Origin: Chloroflexota bacterium
GTDB lineage: Bacteria; Chloroflexota; Dehalococcoidia; Dehalococcoidales; RBG-16-60-22
Reading direction: 5' to 3'
NCBI GenBank assembly: GCA_022574315.1
Contig: JACZSH010000027.1
Span: 1-13,221, forward strand
DNA: 13,221 bases
Part shown: one piece after another, positions 1 to 6,635 of the stretch
Layout: every line of letters starts with the position of its first letter
How positions within the stretch are numbered: position 1 is the first letter of the stretch
Translations under genes and position numbers: made by a program
Notes under the pieces: generated by a model
Told to the model about the DNA's origin: nothing
The model's input: only the letters and a program-made list of their open reading frames with translations
Databases searched by the model: none

Positions 1-828
1 CAGGAGGCAGCCGGCCGGAGCGTCATTCCGTCATGGCCTGATTTCAACCGGCAGAGAATGTTGAGCTATATGCTCAACCTCAAGGAAAGGAACTATGCGC
101 CCACCACCGTGGCGCGCAAAGTTGCCGCCGCCCGGTCTTTCTTCAGTTTCCTGATGGCCGAAGGAGTAATCAAGACCGACCCTACCGAGAACATGAGCTC
201 GCCGGCGGTGGGAAAGTCCCTGCCCAAGCCAATCTCTATCGGCCAGGTACGCGACCTGCTCGAACAGCCGAATAAGCTGAGCACGGTGGAAGCGAAAAGA
301 GACAAGGCGATGCTCGAGTTGCTCTACGCCAGTGGCATGAGAATCAGCGAGATGGTCTCCCTGAACCTGGGTGACGTGGATACCACCGGCGGCTATGTGC
401 GCTGCTTCGGCAAAGGGCACAAGGAACGACTGGTGCCTATCTACGAACAGGCCGCCCGTTCGGTACAGAGCTACATTGATGAAACCCGTCCCAAAATGAC
501 CCGCCGTAAAGAAGAGGTGGCTCTTTTCCTCAACCCCCGTGGTGACCGGCTCACCCGGCAGGGTTTCTGGCAGAAGATGAAAGAATACGCCCGCTCGGCG
601 GGCCTGGATTCCCAGATTAGTCCCCACACCCTCAGGCACAGCTTTGCCACCCACATGCTGAGCGGCGGGGCTGACCTGAGAGCCGTGCAGGAGCTGCTGG
701 GACACGCCAATATCTCCACCACCCAGGTCTACACTCATCTCACCTCTGAGCACGTTCGGCGCACCTATGAAAAAGCTCATCCCAGGGCAAAACAAAACCG
801 GGGGGGAAAGTCCCGCCAGACTGATTAA
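1..828 (+). CDS. xerC: Tyrosine recombinase XerC/XerD family, 5' end outside window
   Basis: Site-specific tyrosine recombinase, probably the chromosome-dimer resolvase acting at dif. The frame is open to base 1 and codes for recognisable N-terminal SAM-like core-binding sequence, so the true start lies left of the window; the ATG at 58 is internal. Numbering from that ATG, residues 1-50 finish the core-binding domain (TTVARKVAAARSFFSFL) and about 55-240 form the catalytic domain. All catalytic residues are visible: R95 (GMRISE), K119 (GKGHKER), H190 and R193 (HTLRHSF), H216 (LLGHANISTTQ) and the nucleophile Y225 (VYTH). The tail (KAHPRAK) is closer to XerC than XerD from memory, but C and D cannot be separated safely, so the symbol is tentative. 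An integrase of a mobile element is less likely, given the housekeeping neighbours. It is first in a run of seven closely spaced plus-strand genes; the next gene starts 11 nt after its stop. Confidence 0.9.
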   Translation, partial: QEAAGRSVIPSWPDFNRQRMLSYMLNLKERNYAPTTVARKVAAARSFFSFLMAEGVIKTDPTENMSSPAVGKSLPKPISIGQVRDLLEQPNKLSTVEAKRDKAMLELLYASGMRISEMVSLNLGDVDTTGGYVRCFGKGHKERLVPIYEQAARSVQSYIDETRPKMTRRKEEVALFLNPRGDRLTRQGFWQKMKEYARSAGLDSQISPHTLRHSFATHMLSGGADLRAVQELLGHANISTTQVYTHLTSEHVRRTYEKAHPRAKQNRGGKSRQTD

Positions 829-839
829 GGAGCTGCCAG

Positions 840-1100
840 ATGCCAAAAAAATCACGGCGCAGTAAAATATTACAGTATCAGAGAAAGCAGGAAAGACAGC
901 ACCTATTGTCCACCGGTGGCGAAGCTCCGGTAGCCACCCCACCGGTTAAAGCGGTGACTCCGCGCGCGGCTGCTCCGGCCTCCCGGAAAACCGCTGCCGG
1001 ACTCAGGTACCCTTACGTCGCCGCCGAGCTGCGGAGAATCGGCCTGCTGGCGGGGATAATGCTGGCCGCTCTTATCGTGCTGGCTCTGGTCCTCTCCTAG
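840..1100 (+). CDS. Small basic protein with C-terminal membrane anchor, unknown function
   Basis: An 86-residue protein that I cannot assign to a named family. Residues 1-20 are very basic and polar (MPKKSRRSKILQYQRK), residues 25-52 are rich in Ala, Pro and Thr and likely disordered, and about 67-85 form one hydrophobic helix (GLLAGIMLAALIVLALVL) ending the protein. The shape suggests a tail-anchored protein with a positively charged cytoplasmic head, which could contact nucleic acid or acidic phospholipid; that role is inference only. The start is supported by AGGAG at 829-833 (overlapping the end of the recombinase gene), 6 nt before the ATG. It sits 11 nt after the recombinase stop and 17 nt before the methyltransferase gene, so it is almost certainly cotranscribed with both. 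Confidence 0.75.
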   Translation: MPKKSRRSKILQYQRKQERQHLLSTGGEAPVATPPVKAVTPRAAAPASRKTAAGLRYPYVAAELRRIGLLAGIMLAALIVLALVLS

Positions 1101-1117
1101 CCTTTCCGGCGGTTAAT

Positions 1118-1765
1118 ATGGACTTTACCACGGCAAGAACCAGGTTGATTGATAACCTCGGCAGTGAGATTACGGATAAGCGGGTACTGGCCGCCATGTC
1201 CGGCATACCCCGCGAGCTTTTCGTGCCCGTACCCAGCCGGCACCTCGCCTACGAAGATATCCCGCTGCCCATCGGGTTGGAGCAGACTATTTCCCAGCCC
1301 TTCATCATCGCTCTGATGACCCAGGCGCTGGCGCTGACCGGCGTCGAGACCGTGCTGGAAATAGGCACCGGCAGCGGCTACCAGACGGCCGTCCTCGCCG
1401 AATTGGCCCGGCTGGTCGTTACCGTGGAGCGTTTGCCCGCTCTCTCCGCGACCGCCCGGAAAGTCCTGGACGACCTGGGTTACCGTAATATTGAGATGCA
1501 TTCGGCTACCGAAACTCTGGGCTGGCCGGACGGTGCGCCCTATCACGCCATCCTGGTCACCGCCGGGGCGCCCCGGGTACCTCCCGACCTCCTCGCCCAG
1601 CTGGCTCTCGGCGGGCGGCTGGTCATTCCGGTGGGGACGCGCCACGTACAGGAACTGCAAAAATTTACCCGCCGGGAAAAGAAAAACCTGGTGGAAAACC
1701 TGGGTGGTTGCCGCTTCGTCTCACTTATCGGCAAGAGTGCCTGGGAAGAAGCAAAAAACGGCTAA
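1118..1765 (+). CDS. pcm: Protein-L-isoaspartate O-methyltransferase family protein
   Basis: A SAM-dependent methyltransferase of the PCMT family, which methylates the abnormal isoaspartyl carboxyl group in aged proteins to start repair. The length (215 aa) is normal. Visible family blocks are IPRELFVP (30-37), the substrate loop EQTISQPFI (55-63), SAM motif I EIGTGSGYQTA (81-91), the acidic end of beta-2 VERL (103-106), APYHAILVTAGAP (140-152), GGRLVIPVG (165-173) and the C-terminal RFVSLIGKSAW. Two departures stand out: the usual G-D-G before the LGW block reads S-A-T-E here, and the usual Y/F-D-A-I reads Y-H-A-I. SAM affinity or specificity may therefore differ from a standard repair enzyme. 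The ribosome binding site is weak (GGCGG). The stop is 14 nt before the nitroreductase start. Family assignment is secure; exact activity is less so. Confidence 0.88.
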   Translation: MDFTTARTRLIDNLGSEITDKRVLAAMSGIPRELFVPVPSRHLAYEDIPLPIGLEQTISQPFIIALMTQALALTGVETVLEIGTGSGYQTAVLAELARLVVTVERLPALSATARKVLDDLGYRNIEMHSATETLGWPDGAPYHAILVTAGAPRVPPDLLAQLALGGRLVIPVGTRHVQELQKFTRREKKNLVENLGGCRFVSLIGKSAWEEAKNG

Positions 1766-1779
1766 CTCAAGGAGGCTTC

Positions 1780-2328
1780 ATGGAAGTTCTGGAGGCAATC
1801 AAAGCCAGACGGAGTATCCGCAAATACAAGACCGACCCGATACCCGAGAAGATGCTGGAAACGGTACTGGAAGCGGCACGCCTGGCGCCTTCCTGGGCCA
1901 ACACCCAGTGTGCCCGCTTTATTGTTGTCCGGAACGGTGCTGTCAAGAATAAAATCGCCGAAACACTATCGGCTAACAATCCGGCTACCGATGCTATCAG
2001 GAACGCCCCCGTTACCCTCGTCGCCTGCGCCGAGCTGGCTAAATCAGGCGGCTCCGGCGGCGTGCCGTCTACTGACAAGAGAGAATGGTTCATGTTTGAC
2101 GTTGCCCTCGCCATGCAGAATCTGGTGCTGGCGGCTCAGTCGTTGGGGCTGGCCACGGTATACGTCGGCCTCTTTAATGCCGGAGAAGTCGCCCGGATTT
2201 TACAGGTCCCGGAAGGCTTTTGCGCGGTGGCGCTGACGCCTCTCGGTTTCCCTGACCAGGTTCGTGACCCGCGCCCCCGCAAAGAACTATCTGAAATCGT
2301 CTTTTATGACCGGTGGGACGGCCGCTAG
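1780..2328 (+). CDS. Nitroreductase family FMN oxidoreductase
   Basis: A flavin-dependent NAD(P)H oxidoreductase of the nitroreductase superfamily, 182 aa, expected to bind FMN as a homodimer in the cytoplasm. The physiological substrate cannot be told from sequence. FMN-phosphate contacts are in ARRSIRKY (9-16). The PSWANTQ block (37-43) matches the family's P-S-x-x-N-x-Q. The central helix is FDVALAMQNLVLAAQSLGLATVY in pieces from about residue 106 to 128, followed by LTPLGFP (152-158) and R-P-R-K-x-L (165-170). The start at 1780 was chosen because AAGGAGG lies at 1769-1775, 4 nt upstream, and because the protein then begins with the family-typical MEVLEAIKARRS. An ATG at 1708 in the same frame would overlap the methyltransferase gene and add 24 unrelated residues. 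The stop codon is 9 nt before the next gene. Confidence 0.92.
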   Translation: MEVLEAIKARRSIRKYKTDPIPEKMLETVLEAARLAPSWANTQCARFIVVRNGAVKNKIAETLSANNPATDAIRNAPVTLVACAELAKSGGSGGVPSTDKREWFMFDVALAMQNLVLAAQSLGLATVYVGLFNAGEVARILQVPEGFCAVALTPLGFPDQVRDPRPRKELSEIVFYDRWDGR

Positions 2329-2337
2329 GATGCCACG

Positions 2338-3012
2338 TTGCTAAGCTACCGGAGTTGGATTTTAATCGCTACCGCCCTCTTCGGTGTCGGTATTCTTCTG
2401 GGCCAGCTGATGCCGGTTACCAGCGCCGAGTTTTTTGCTGAGGACCTGACCGCCCTCCAGGAACTGGCCGCCATGCTGGGCCCCTTCCAGCTTTCCACCG
2501 CCGTTTTCATCTTTTTCAAAAACGTCCTGGCGCTGGCGGTCAGCTTCATCTTCAGCCCCATCCTCATCCTGGTACCGGTGCTGGCACTGACCATGAATGG
2601 CTGGATTCTCTCTTTCGTCTCTACCCTGGTAATCCAGGAAGAATCGTGGGGTTTCCTTCTCGCCGGACTGCTGCCGCACGGCGTTTTCGAGCTTCCGGCC
2701 ATCATCATCGGCGAGGCGGCCGCCCTCAGCTTTGGCGCAATGGCGATACTACTCTTAGTTCAACGCGAGAGGAGAGCGGTGCTGATTTCAACCGCTAAAC
2801 AAGACACCAGTCATATCTTTCTATCGCTTGCTCTCTTTTTTTTAATTGGCATCTTTCACACCGCAATCATTTTAGCACTATTGAAAGAAGAAACAAGAGC
2901 CCTTATAATACCAAATATGAAACAGAATGCAAAGTACCTGCTGATTGCCGTCACCCTGCTGCTGCCCGCGGCCGTCATCGAGACCTATATTACCCCGCTG
3001 TTCCTGCCCTGA
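2338..3012 (+). CDS. SpoIIM (DUF95) family integral membrane protein
   Basis: A 224-aa polytopic membrane protein of the SpoIIM family. The hallmark is LPHGVFELPAIIIGEAA (112-128). Other family features are an N-terminal helix (8-25), FIFFKNVLALAV (57-68), LTMNGWIL (84-91) and a last helix with AAVIETYITP (211-220). SpoIIM itself takes part in engulfment in spore formers, but the family is widespread in non-sporulating bacteria and archaea, where its function is not settled, so no sporulation is implied. The start is TTG at 2338, 9 nt after the preceding stop; no ATG or GTG is in frame before residue 25, and the N-terminal helix would be lost with that later start. Residues about 150-200 are encoded by AT-rich DNA (roughly 35 % GC) and seem to add a helix (159-182) that most family members lack. 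Confidence 0.85.
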   Translation: MLSYRSWILIATALFGVGILLGQLMPVTSAEFFAEDLTALQELAAMLGPFQLSTAVFIFFKNVLALAVSFIFSPILILVPVLALTMNGWILSFVSTLVIQEESWGFLLAGLLPHGVFELPAIIIGEAAALSFGAMAILLLVQRERRAVLISTAKQDTSHIFLSLALFFLIGIFHTAIILALLKEETRALIIPNMKQNAKYLLIAVTLLLPAAVIETYITPLFLP

Positions 3013-3031
3013 CCTGTAAGGAGGAAGGCTC

Positions 3032-3517
3032 ATGAACGAGTTAGGTTTATCGGTTCCTTTCTGGATAACGGCCCTGCTCTGGATGGCAAAAACCATCTGG
3101 CTCACCGTCATCTGCATATTCCTTGCCTGGCTGGGCATCCGGGCGCTTGACGCCATGACACCTCACATCCCTCACCGCCAGCGCATCGGGGAGAGCCCCA
3201 TTGCCACCGGCCTCTTCATCGCCGGCTTCTATATCCTGGCCGGCCTCGTCATCCACGGCGCTTCCACCGCCCCCACCGTCATCGGCGGCCCTGTCCTCGG
3301 CTATTTCTTCGATTTCCGGCGCCTCGGCTTGCTGGCCCTGAGCTTCCTGGTCAGCCTGCTCATCGGTATCGCCCTCTTCTACCTGGTCGATAAACTGACC
3401 CCGAAGATACCCTTTGCCGGCATTAAGAACGACCCGGTAGCCGCCGGGATTCACGTCTTCGGCTACCTCGTTTTCTTCGGCCTGATACTCAACGCCGCCC
3501 TGACCACGCCGTTATAG
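3032..3517 (+). CDS. DUF350-like membrane protein with internal duplication
   Basis: A 161-aa protein with about four transmembrane helices (roughly 11-35, 55-76, 95-118 and 136-158). It has a clear internal repeat with an 80-residue offset: D40-AMTPHIP...IATGLFIAGFYILAGLVIHGA matches D120-KLTPKIP...VAAGIHVFGYLVFFGLILNAA. A two-fold repeat with a polar loop followed by A-x-G-x-x-x-x-G is the pattern of the DUF350 family, whose function is unknown to me; the assignment is by pattern memory. The start is well supported by TAAGGAGG at 3017-3024, 7 nt before the ATG. It lies 19 nt after the SpoIIM-family gene and 9 nt before the transglutaminase-like gene, which suggests a joint membrane or envelope role. 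A generic small channel or scaffold is also possible. Confidence 0.75.
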   Translation: MNELGLSVPFWITALLWMAKTIWLTVICIFLAWLGIRALDAMTPHIPHRQRIGESPIATGLFIAGFYILAGLVIHGASTAPTVIGGPVLGYFFDFRRLGLLALSFLVSLLIGIALFYLVDKLTPKIPFAGIKNDPVAAGIHVFGYLVFFGLILNAALTTPL

Positions 3518-3526
3518 GTTGCCGTA

Positions 3527-4354
3527 ATGAAAAAGGCCGCCGTTTTGCTGGTTCTGCCCTTGCTCCTGATAGCCGCGCTGGCCGCCGCCGGTGACGCCCT
3601 GGCCACTCCGTCTGAGGACTTCCGCGAGGTAAATGACGACATCGTGGACGATTGGGGTATCAGCCGCACCCGTGCCGCCGGCAAGGACGGCTTCTACCAG
3701 GTAACCAGCACCGGTTTCCGCCCCGTTATCGCCTTTGAAAGCCTCGGCGTGGAAGCCGATATCGCCTACCGTCTCGGTGAGCAGATGGCGGCAAAATACC
3801 CGGACCGTATTCAGCGGGCGGAAAAGATATTCCAATTCGCCCGTGACCGGGTACTGTATACCTCGGACACCGACCAGTTCCAGCTTGACGAGTTCGCCCA
3901 GAACGCCGACGAGGTGGCCGCCGCCATCGAGGAAAACGGCACCGCCCGCGGTGATTGTGAGGATAGCACCCTGCTGCTGGCGGTCATGTATCAGGGGGCC
4001 GGCTTCCGTTCGGCAATATCCATCGCCCCCGGTCACACCGCCGCCCTGGTCTACCTGCCCGAATATAAGAAATCCACCAGCTTTGAGCTGGCTGGAGAGT
4101 CTGGCTGGATCTGGGCGGAAGCCACCGGTAAAAACAACCCCCTCGGCTGGGTGCCCAAGGAGCTTGTCAACGCCGAGATTGCCGCCTATGAAATAACCGC
4201 CGAAGACATCGACTCCGCCGCGCCCGAGGGAGGCATGGTCACCGCCGTGGCCACCGGCGGCGGTGGCGGAGGAGGCGGCTTTTCCTTCCCCTTCTTCGGC
4301 GTCATCGGCTTTCTCTGGCTCATATCCCTCTTCCGCAGACGACGCCCCCGCTGA
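3527..4354 (+). CDS. Exported transglutaminase-like protein with Gly-rich/TM/Arg C-terminal tail
   Basis: A 275-aa protein with a signal peptide (1-26: MKK, a long hydrophobic core, then ALA-TP). A transglutaminase/protease-like domain spans about 70-215. The likely catalytic set is C144 in ARGDCEDSTLLL, H170 in APGHTAALVY, and an acidic residue at E198 in WIWAEAT, where Asp is more usual. Such domains act as cysteine proteases, peptidoglycan-related hydrolases or crosslinkers; which applies here cannot be read. An acidic linker follows (225-235), then eight glycines (244-251), a hydrophobic segment (252-269, FSFPFFGVIGFLWLISLF) and RRRRPR at the end. This tail resembles a GlyGly-CTERM sorting signal, though a plain C-terminal anchor is equally possible. 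The catalytic domain should lie outside the membrane. It is the last gene of the plus-strand run, 9 nt after the DUF350-like gene. Confidence 0.82.
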   Translation: MKKAAVLLVLPLLLIAALAAAGDALATPSEDFREVNDDIVDDWGISRTRAAGKDGFYQVTSTGFRPVIAFESLGVEADIAYRLGEQMAAKYPDRIQRAEKIFQFARDRVLYTSDTDQFQLDEFAQNADEVAAAIEENGTARGDCEDSTLLLAVMYQGAGFRSAISIAPGHTAALVYLPEYKKSTSFELAGESGWIWAEATGKNNPLGWVPKELVNAEIAAYEITAEDIDSAAPEGGMVTAVATGGGGGGGGFSFPFFGVIGFLWLISLFRRRRPR

Positions 4355-4371
4355 CCCTCCCCATCCCTTAT

Positions 4372-4400
4372 TTGCCGTCCCCACCCTCTTTGTTTATAAT
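4372..4400 (+). promoter_or_regulatory. Sigma-70-type promoter for the EF-G-like gene
   Basis: The -35 box TTGCCG (4372-4377, 4 of 6 to consensus) and the exact -10 box TATAAT (4395-4400) are separated by 17 bp. Transcription would start near 4407, leaving a leader of about 28 nt. The 80-nt gap here is the longest on the plus strand before 6495, in line with a separate transcription unit. Confidence 0.65.
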
Positions 4401-4434
4401 AGTACCGAATATCCTATAAAAAGCGGGTGATTAC

Positions 4435-6495
4435 ATGAAACAATACGGACTGGAAAACATCAGGAACATCGCCTTCCGCTCCCACGCCGGCGCCGGCAAG
4501 ACCTCCACCGCGGAAGCCATCCTTTTTGCCGCCGGGGCAATCAAGCGTCTGGGCAAGGTCGACGATGGCTCGAGCGCTTCCGATTACGACCCCGACGAGA
4601 TAAAGCGCAAGATTAGCATCAACCTGACCCTGCTTCCCTGCGAGTGGCGGGACAAAAAGATAAACATCATCGATACTCCCGGCTACTCCGATTTCGTCGG
4701 CGAGGTCAAGGCATCGATGCGCGTCACTGAAGGCGCCGTCATCATCGTCTGCGCCGCCTCCGGCGTCGAAGTCGGCGCCGAGCAGTCCTGGAATTACTGC
4801 CAAGAGGCTGACCTCCCCCGCCTTATTTTCGTCAATAAAATGGACCGGGAGAACGCCGATTTCACCAGGACGGTGACCGAAATCCAGTCCAAGTTCGGTA
4901 ACAAATGCCTGCCCGTTCAGCTCCCCATCGGTGCCCAGAGCAGCTTCCAGGGCATCGTCGACCTGCTTACCATGAAAAGCCACACCGGCACTCCCCCCAA
5001 AGAGGGCGAGGTCCCGCCTGACCTGGCGGACACCGCCGCTTCCTCCCGGGAAAAGCTGGTCGAGGCAATTGCCGAGACCGACGATGCCCTCATCGAGAAA
5101 TACCTCGGTGGCGAGGAGCTTACTCTCGACGAGCTCCGCCACGGCTTGCGGCAGGCTACCGTCAGCGGCAGCGTTGTCCCCATCCTGGCTGGCTCGGCAC
5201 TTCAGGGCGTCGGCATCAACTGGCTGCTCGATGCCTTCAGTGAATACCTGCCGTCACCCGCGGACCGAGAAATCAGCCTCGCCGCCGACTCAAAACTGCC
5301 GGAATTAAAGCCGGCGCCGGACGGCCCTCTGGCGGCGCTGGTCTTCAAAACCACGGCTGACCCTTATGTCGGTAAGCTGACTTACTTCCGGGTCTATTCC
5401 GGCACCGTCAGCAGCAACTCGCACGTCTGGAACGCCGCTCGGGAAGAAGACGAGCGGATTGGCCAGCTCTTCATGCTCCGGGGCAAGACCCAGGAAGCGG
5501 TACCCCAGGTGGTCGCCGGCGACATCGGTGCCGTGGCCAAATTAACCGTGACCGCCACCGGAGATACCCTCTGCCAGCCGGACAAGCCGGTGAAAATAGC
5601 CCCCATCCAGTTCCCGGCGCCCATTTTCAGCGAAGCCGTTTACCCCAGGACCAAAGCCGACCTTGACAAGCTCGGCTCTTCGATAGCCAGGCTGGTGGAA
5701 GAAGACCCCACCCTCATCCATCGGCGGGATGCCGATACCCACGAGACGATTCTCTCCGGTATGGGGGATACCCAGCTCGCCGTCGCCGCCGATAAGATAG
5801 CGCGCAAATTCGGGGTCAGTGTCGAGTTGAAAACCCCCAAAGTCCCCTACAAAGAGACCATCACCGCCCCCGCCAAGGCCGAATACAAGCACAAGAAACA
5901 GAGCGGTGGCCACGGCCAGTACGGACACGTCCGCCTCGCCCTGGAACCCCTCCCCCGCGGCACCGGCAACCAGTTTGCCGAAAAAGTAGTCGGCGGTTCC
6001 GTCCCCAAGAACTACATCCCGGCGGTGGAAAAAGGCTTCAACGAGGCCGTGCTGGACGGCGTGCTGGCGCACTGCCCGGTCGTCGACGTCCGCGCCACCC
6101 TCTACGACGGCAGCTTCCACCCGGTCGATTCCTCGGAAATCTGCTTCAAGATTGCCGGCTCCCAGGCCATGAAGAAAGGCTTATCCCTGGGACAGCCCAT
6201 CTTGCTGGAACCCATCATGAGCATCACCATCACCATCCCCGGTGACATGACCGGTGATATTATCGGCGACCTGAACACCAAGCGCGCCCACGTGCAGGGC
6301 ATGAACCCTTCCGGTGACATCAATATCATTGAGGCTCAGGTGCCTCTGGCCGAGGTCCTGCGCTACGCCATCGACCTGAAATCAATGACCCAGGGCAGGG
6401 GTACTTTCACCATGGAATTCAACCATTACAAAGAAGTGCCCGCCCACGTCACGCAGAAGATTGTCGCCGAGATACAGGCCGCCGAAAAGACCTAG
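4435..6495 (+). CDS. EF-G-like translation GTPase (fusA paralogue type)
   Basis: A 686-aa GTPase with the full five-domain EF-G layout. The G domain shows G1 HAGAGKTS (17-24), the switch-1 area YDPDEIKRKISI (51-62), G3 DTPGYSDF (80-87), G4 NKMD (134-137) and G5 around GSALQGVG (about 252-259). Domain II starts near 295 (ALVFKTTADPYVGKLTYFRVYSG in parts). Domain IV carries KQSGGHGQYGHVRL (about 485-500) and SVPKNYIPAVEKGF; domain V carries EPIMSITITIPGDMTGD (about 592-608). G1 differs from canonical EF-G (G-H-I-D-A-G-K-T) and switch 1 lacks R-G-I-T-I. Both are traits of the EF-G-like second translocase group found in Chloroflexota, Firmicutes and Thermus, not of the main fusA. Its cellular role is poorly defined: it may support translocation, or act in stress or ribosome recycling. 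GGGTGAT at 4425-4431 serves as ribosome binding site. No ribosomal-protein genes flank it, which also argues against the str-operon fusA. Confidence 0.92.
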   Translation: MKQYGLENIRNIAFRSHAGAGKTSTAEAILFAAGAIKRLGKVDDGSSASDYDPDEIKRKISINLTLLPCEWRDKKINIIDTPGYSDFVGEVKASMRVTEGAVIIVCAASGVEVGAEQSWNYCQEADLPRLIFVNKMDRENADFTRTVTEIQSKFGNKCLPVQLPIGAQSSFQGIVDLLTMKSHTGTPPKEGEVPPDLADTAASSREKLVEAIAETDDALIEKYLGGEELTLDELRHGLRQATVSGSVVPILAGSALQGVGINWLLDAFSEYLPSPADREISLAADSKLPELKPAPDGPLAALVFKTTADPYVGKLTYFRVYSGTVSSNSHVWNAAREEDERIGQLFMLRGKTQEAVPQVVAGDIGAVAKLTVTATGDTLCQPDKPVKIAPIQFPAPIFSEAVYPRTKADLDKLGSSIARLVEEDPTLIHRRDADTHETILSGMGDTQLAVAADKIARKFGVSVELKTPKVPYKETITAPAKAEYKHKKQSGGHGQYGHVRLALEPLPRGTGNQFAEKVVGGSVPKNYIPAVEKGFNEAVLDGVLAHCPVVDVRATLYDGSFHPVDSSEICFKIAGSQAMKKGLSLGQPILLEPIMSITITIPGDMTGDIIGDLNTKRAHVQGMNPSGDINIIEAQVPLAEVLRYAIDLKSMTQGRGTFTMEFNHYKEVPAHVTQKIVAEIQAAEKT

Positions 6496-6523
6496 TTAAT
6501 TACCTGAATCTGTACAACTACCT

Positions 6524-6588
6524 GGATTCTTCGCTTCTCTTAGCATGACACAAGGAAACTCTGTCACCCTGAGCGGAGCGAAGGGTCT
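6524..6588. repeat. Imperfect inverted repeat, 27-nt arms, between convergent genes
   Basis: The left arm 6524-6550 (GGATTCTTCGCTTCTC, ending in TGACA) pairs with the right arm 6562-6588 (TGTCACCCTGAGCGGAGCG, ending in GGGTCT) at 19 of 27 positions around an 11-nt loop. This type of TGACA-ended palindrome with GATTCTTCGCTTCGCTCAGAATG-like arms is, from memory, a dispersed repeat in Dehalococcoidia and other genomes; this copy has decayed. It lies between the convergent EF-G-like gene and the ABC permease gene, so its hairpin could stop or stabilise transcripts from both sides. No clean T-tract follows either arm, so a classical intrinsic terminator is not claimed. Confidence 0.6.
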
Positions 6589-6635
6589 CACCCCGCAGGA
6601 CATACCAAGACACTAGCCCTACCCGGTAACTCCGG

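Noticed and set aside
58..828. ATG 58 as the true start of the recombinase
   Set aside because: The frame is open to base 1 and already codes for core-binding-domain sequence, so the gene begins outside the window.
1..828. Recombinase as sign of an integrated element
   Set aside because: No att-like repeats, tRNA target or phage and transposon genes are near; neighbours are housekeeping or membrane genes in one operon-like run.
31..942. 303-codon open frame on the minus strand
   Set aside because: It lies fully antisense to the recombinase gene, whose catalytic motifs are intact; the long frame follows from high-GC codon use on the other strand.
1708..2328. Longer nitroreductase start at 1708
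   Set aside because: It would overlap the methyltransferase by 58 nt and lacks the AAGGAGG site that precedes 1780.
3512..4384. 290-codon minus-strand frame rich in Gly
   Set aside because: It is a shadow of the transglutaminase-like gene; the Gly-rich text arises from complemented GCC and ACC codons.
4435..6495. Tetracycline ribosomal protection protein
   Set aside because: Such proteins share the EF-G layout, but the SHAGAGKTS G1 form and the switch-1 sequence fit the EF-G-like paralogue group better, and no resistance context is present.
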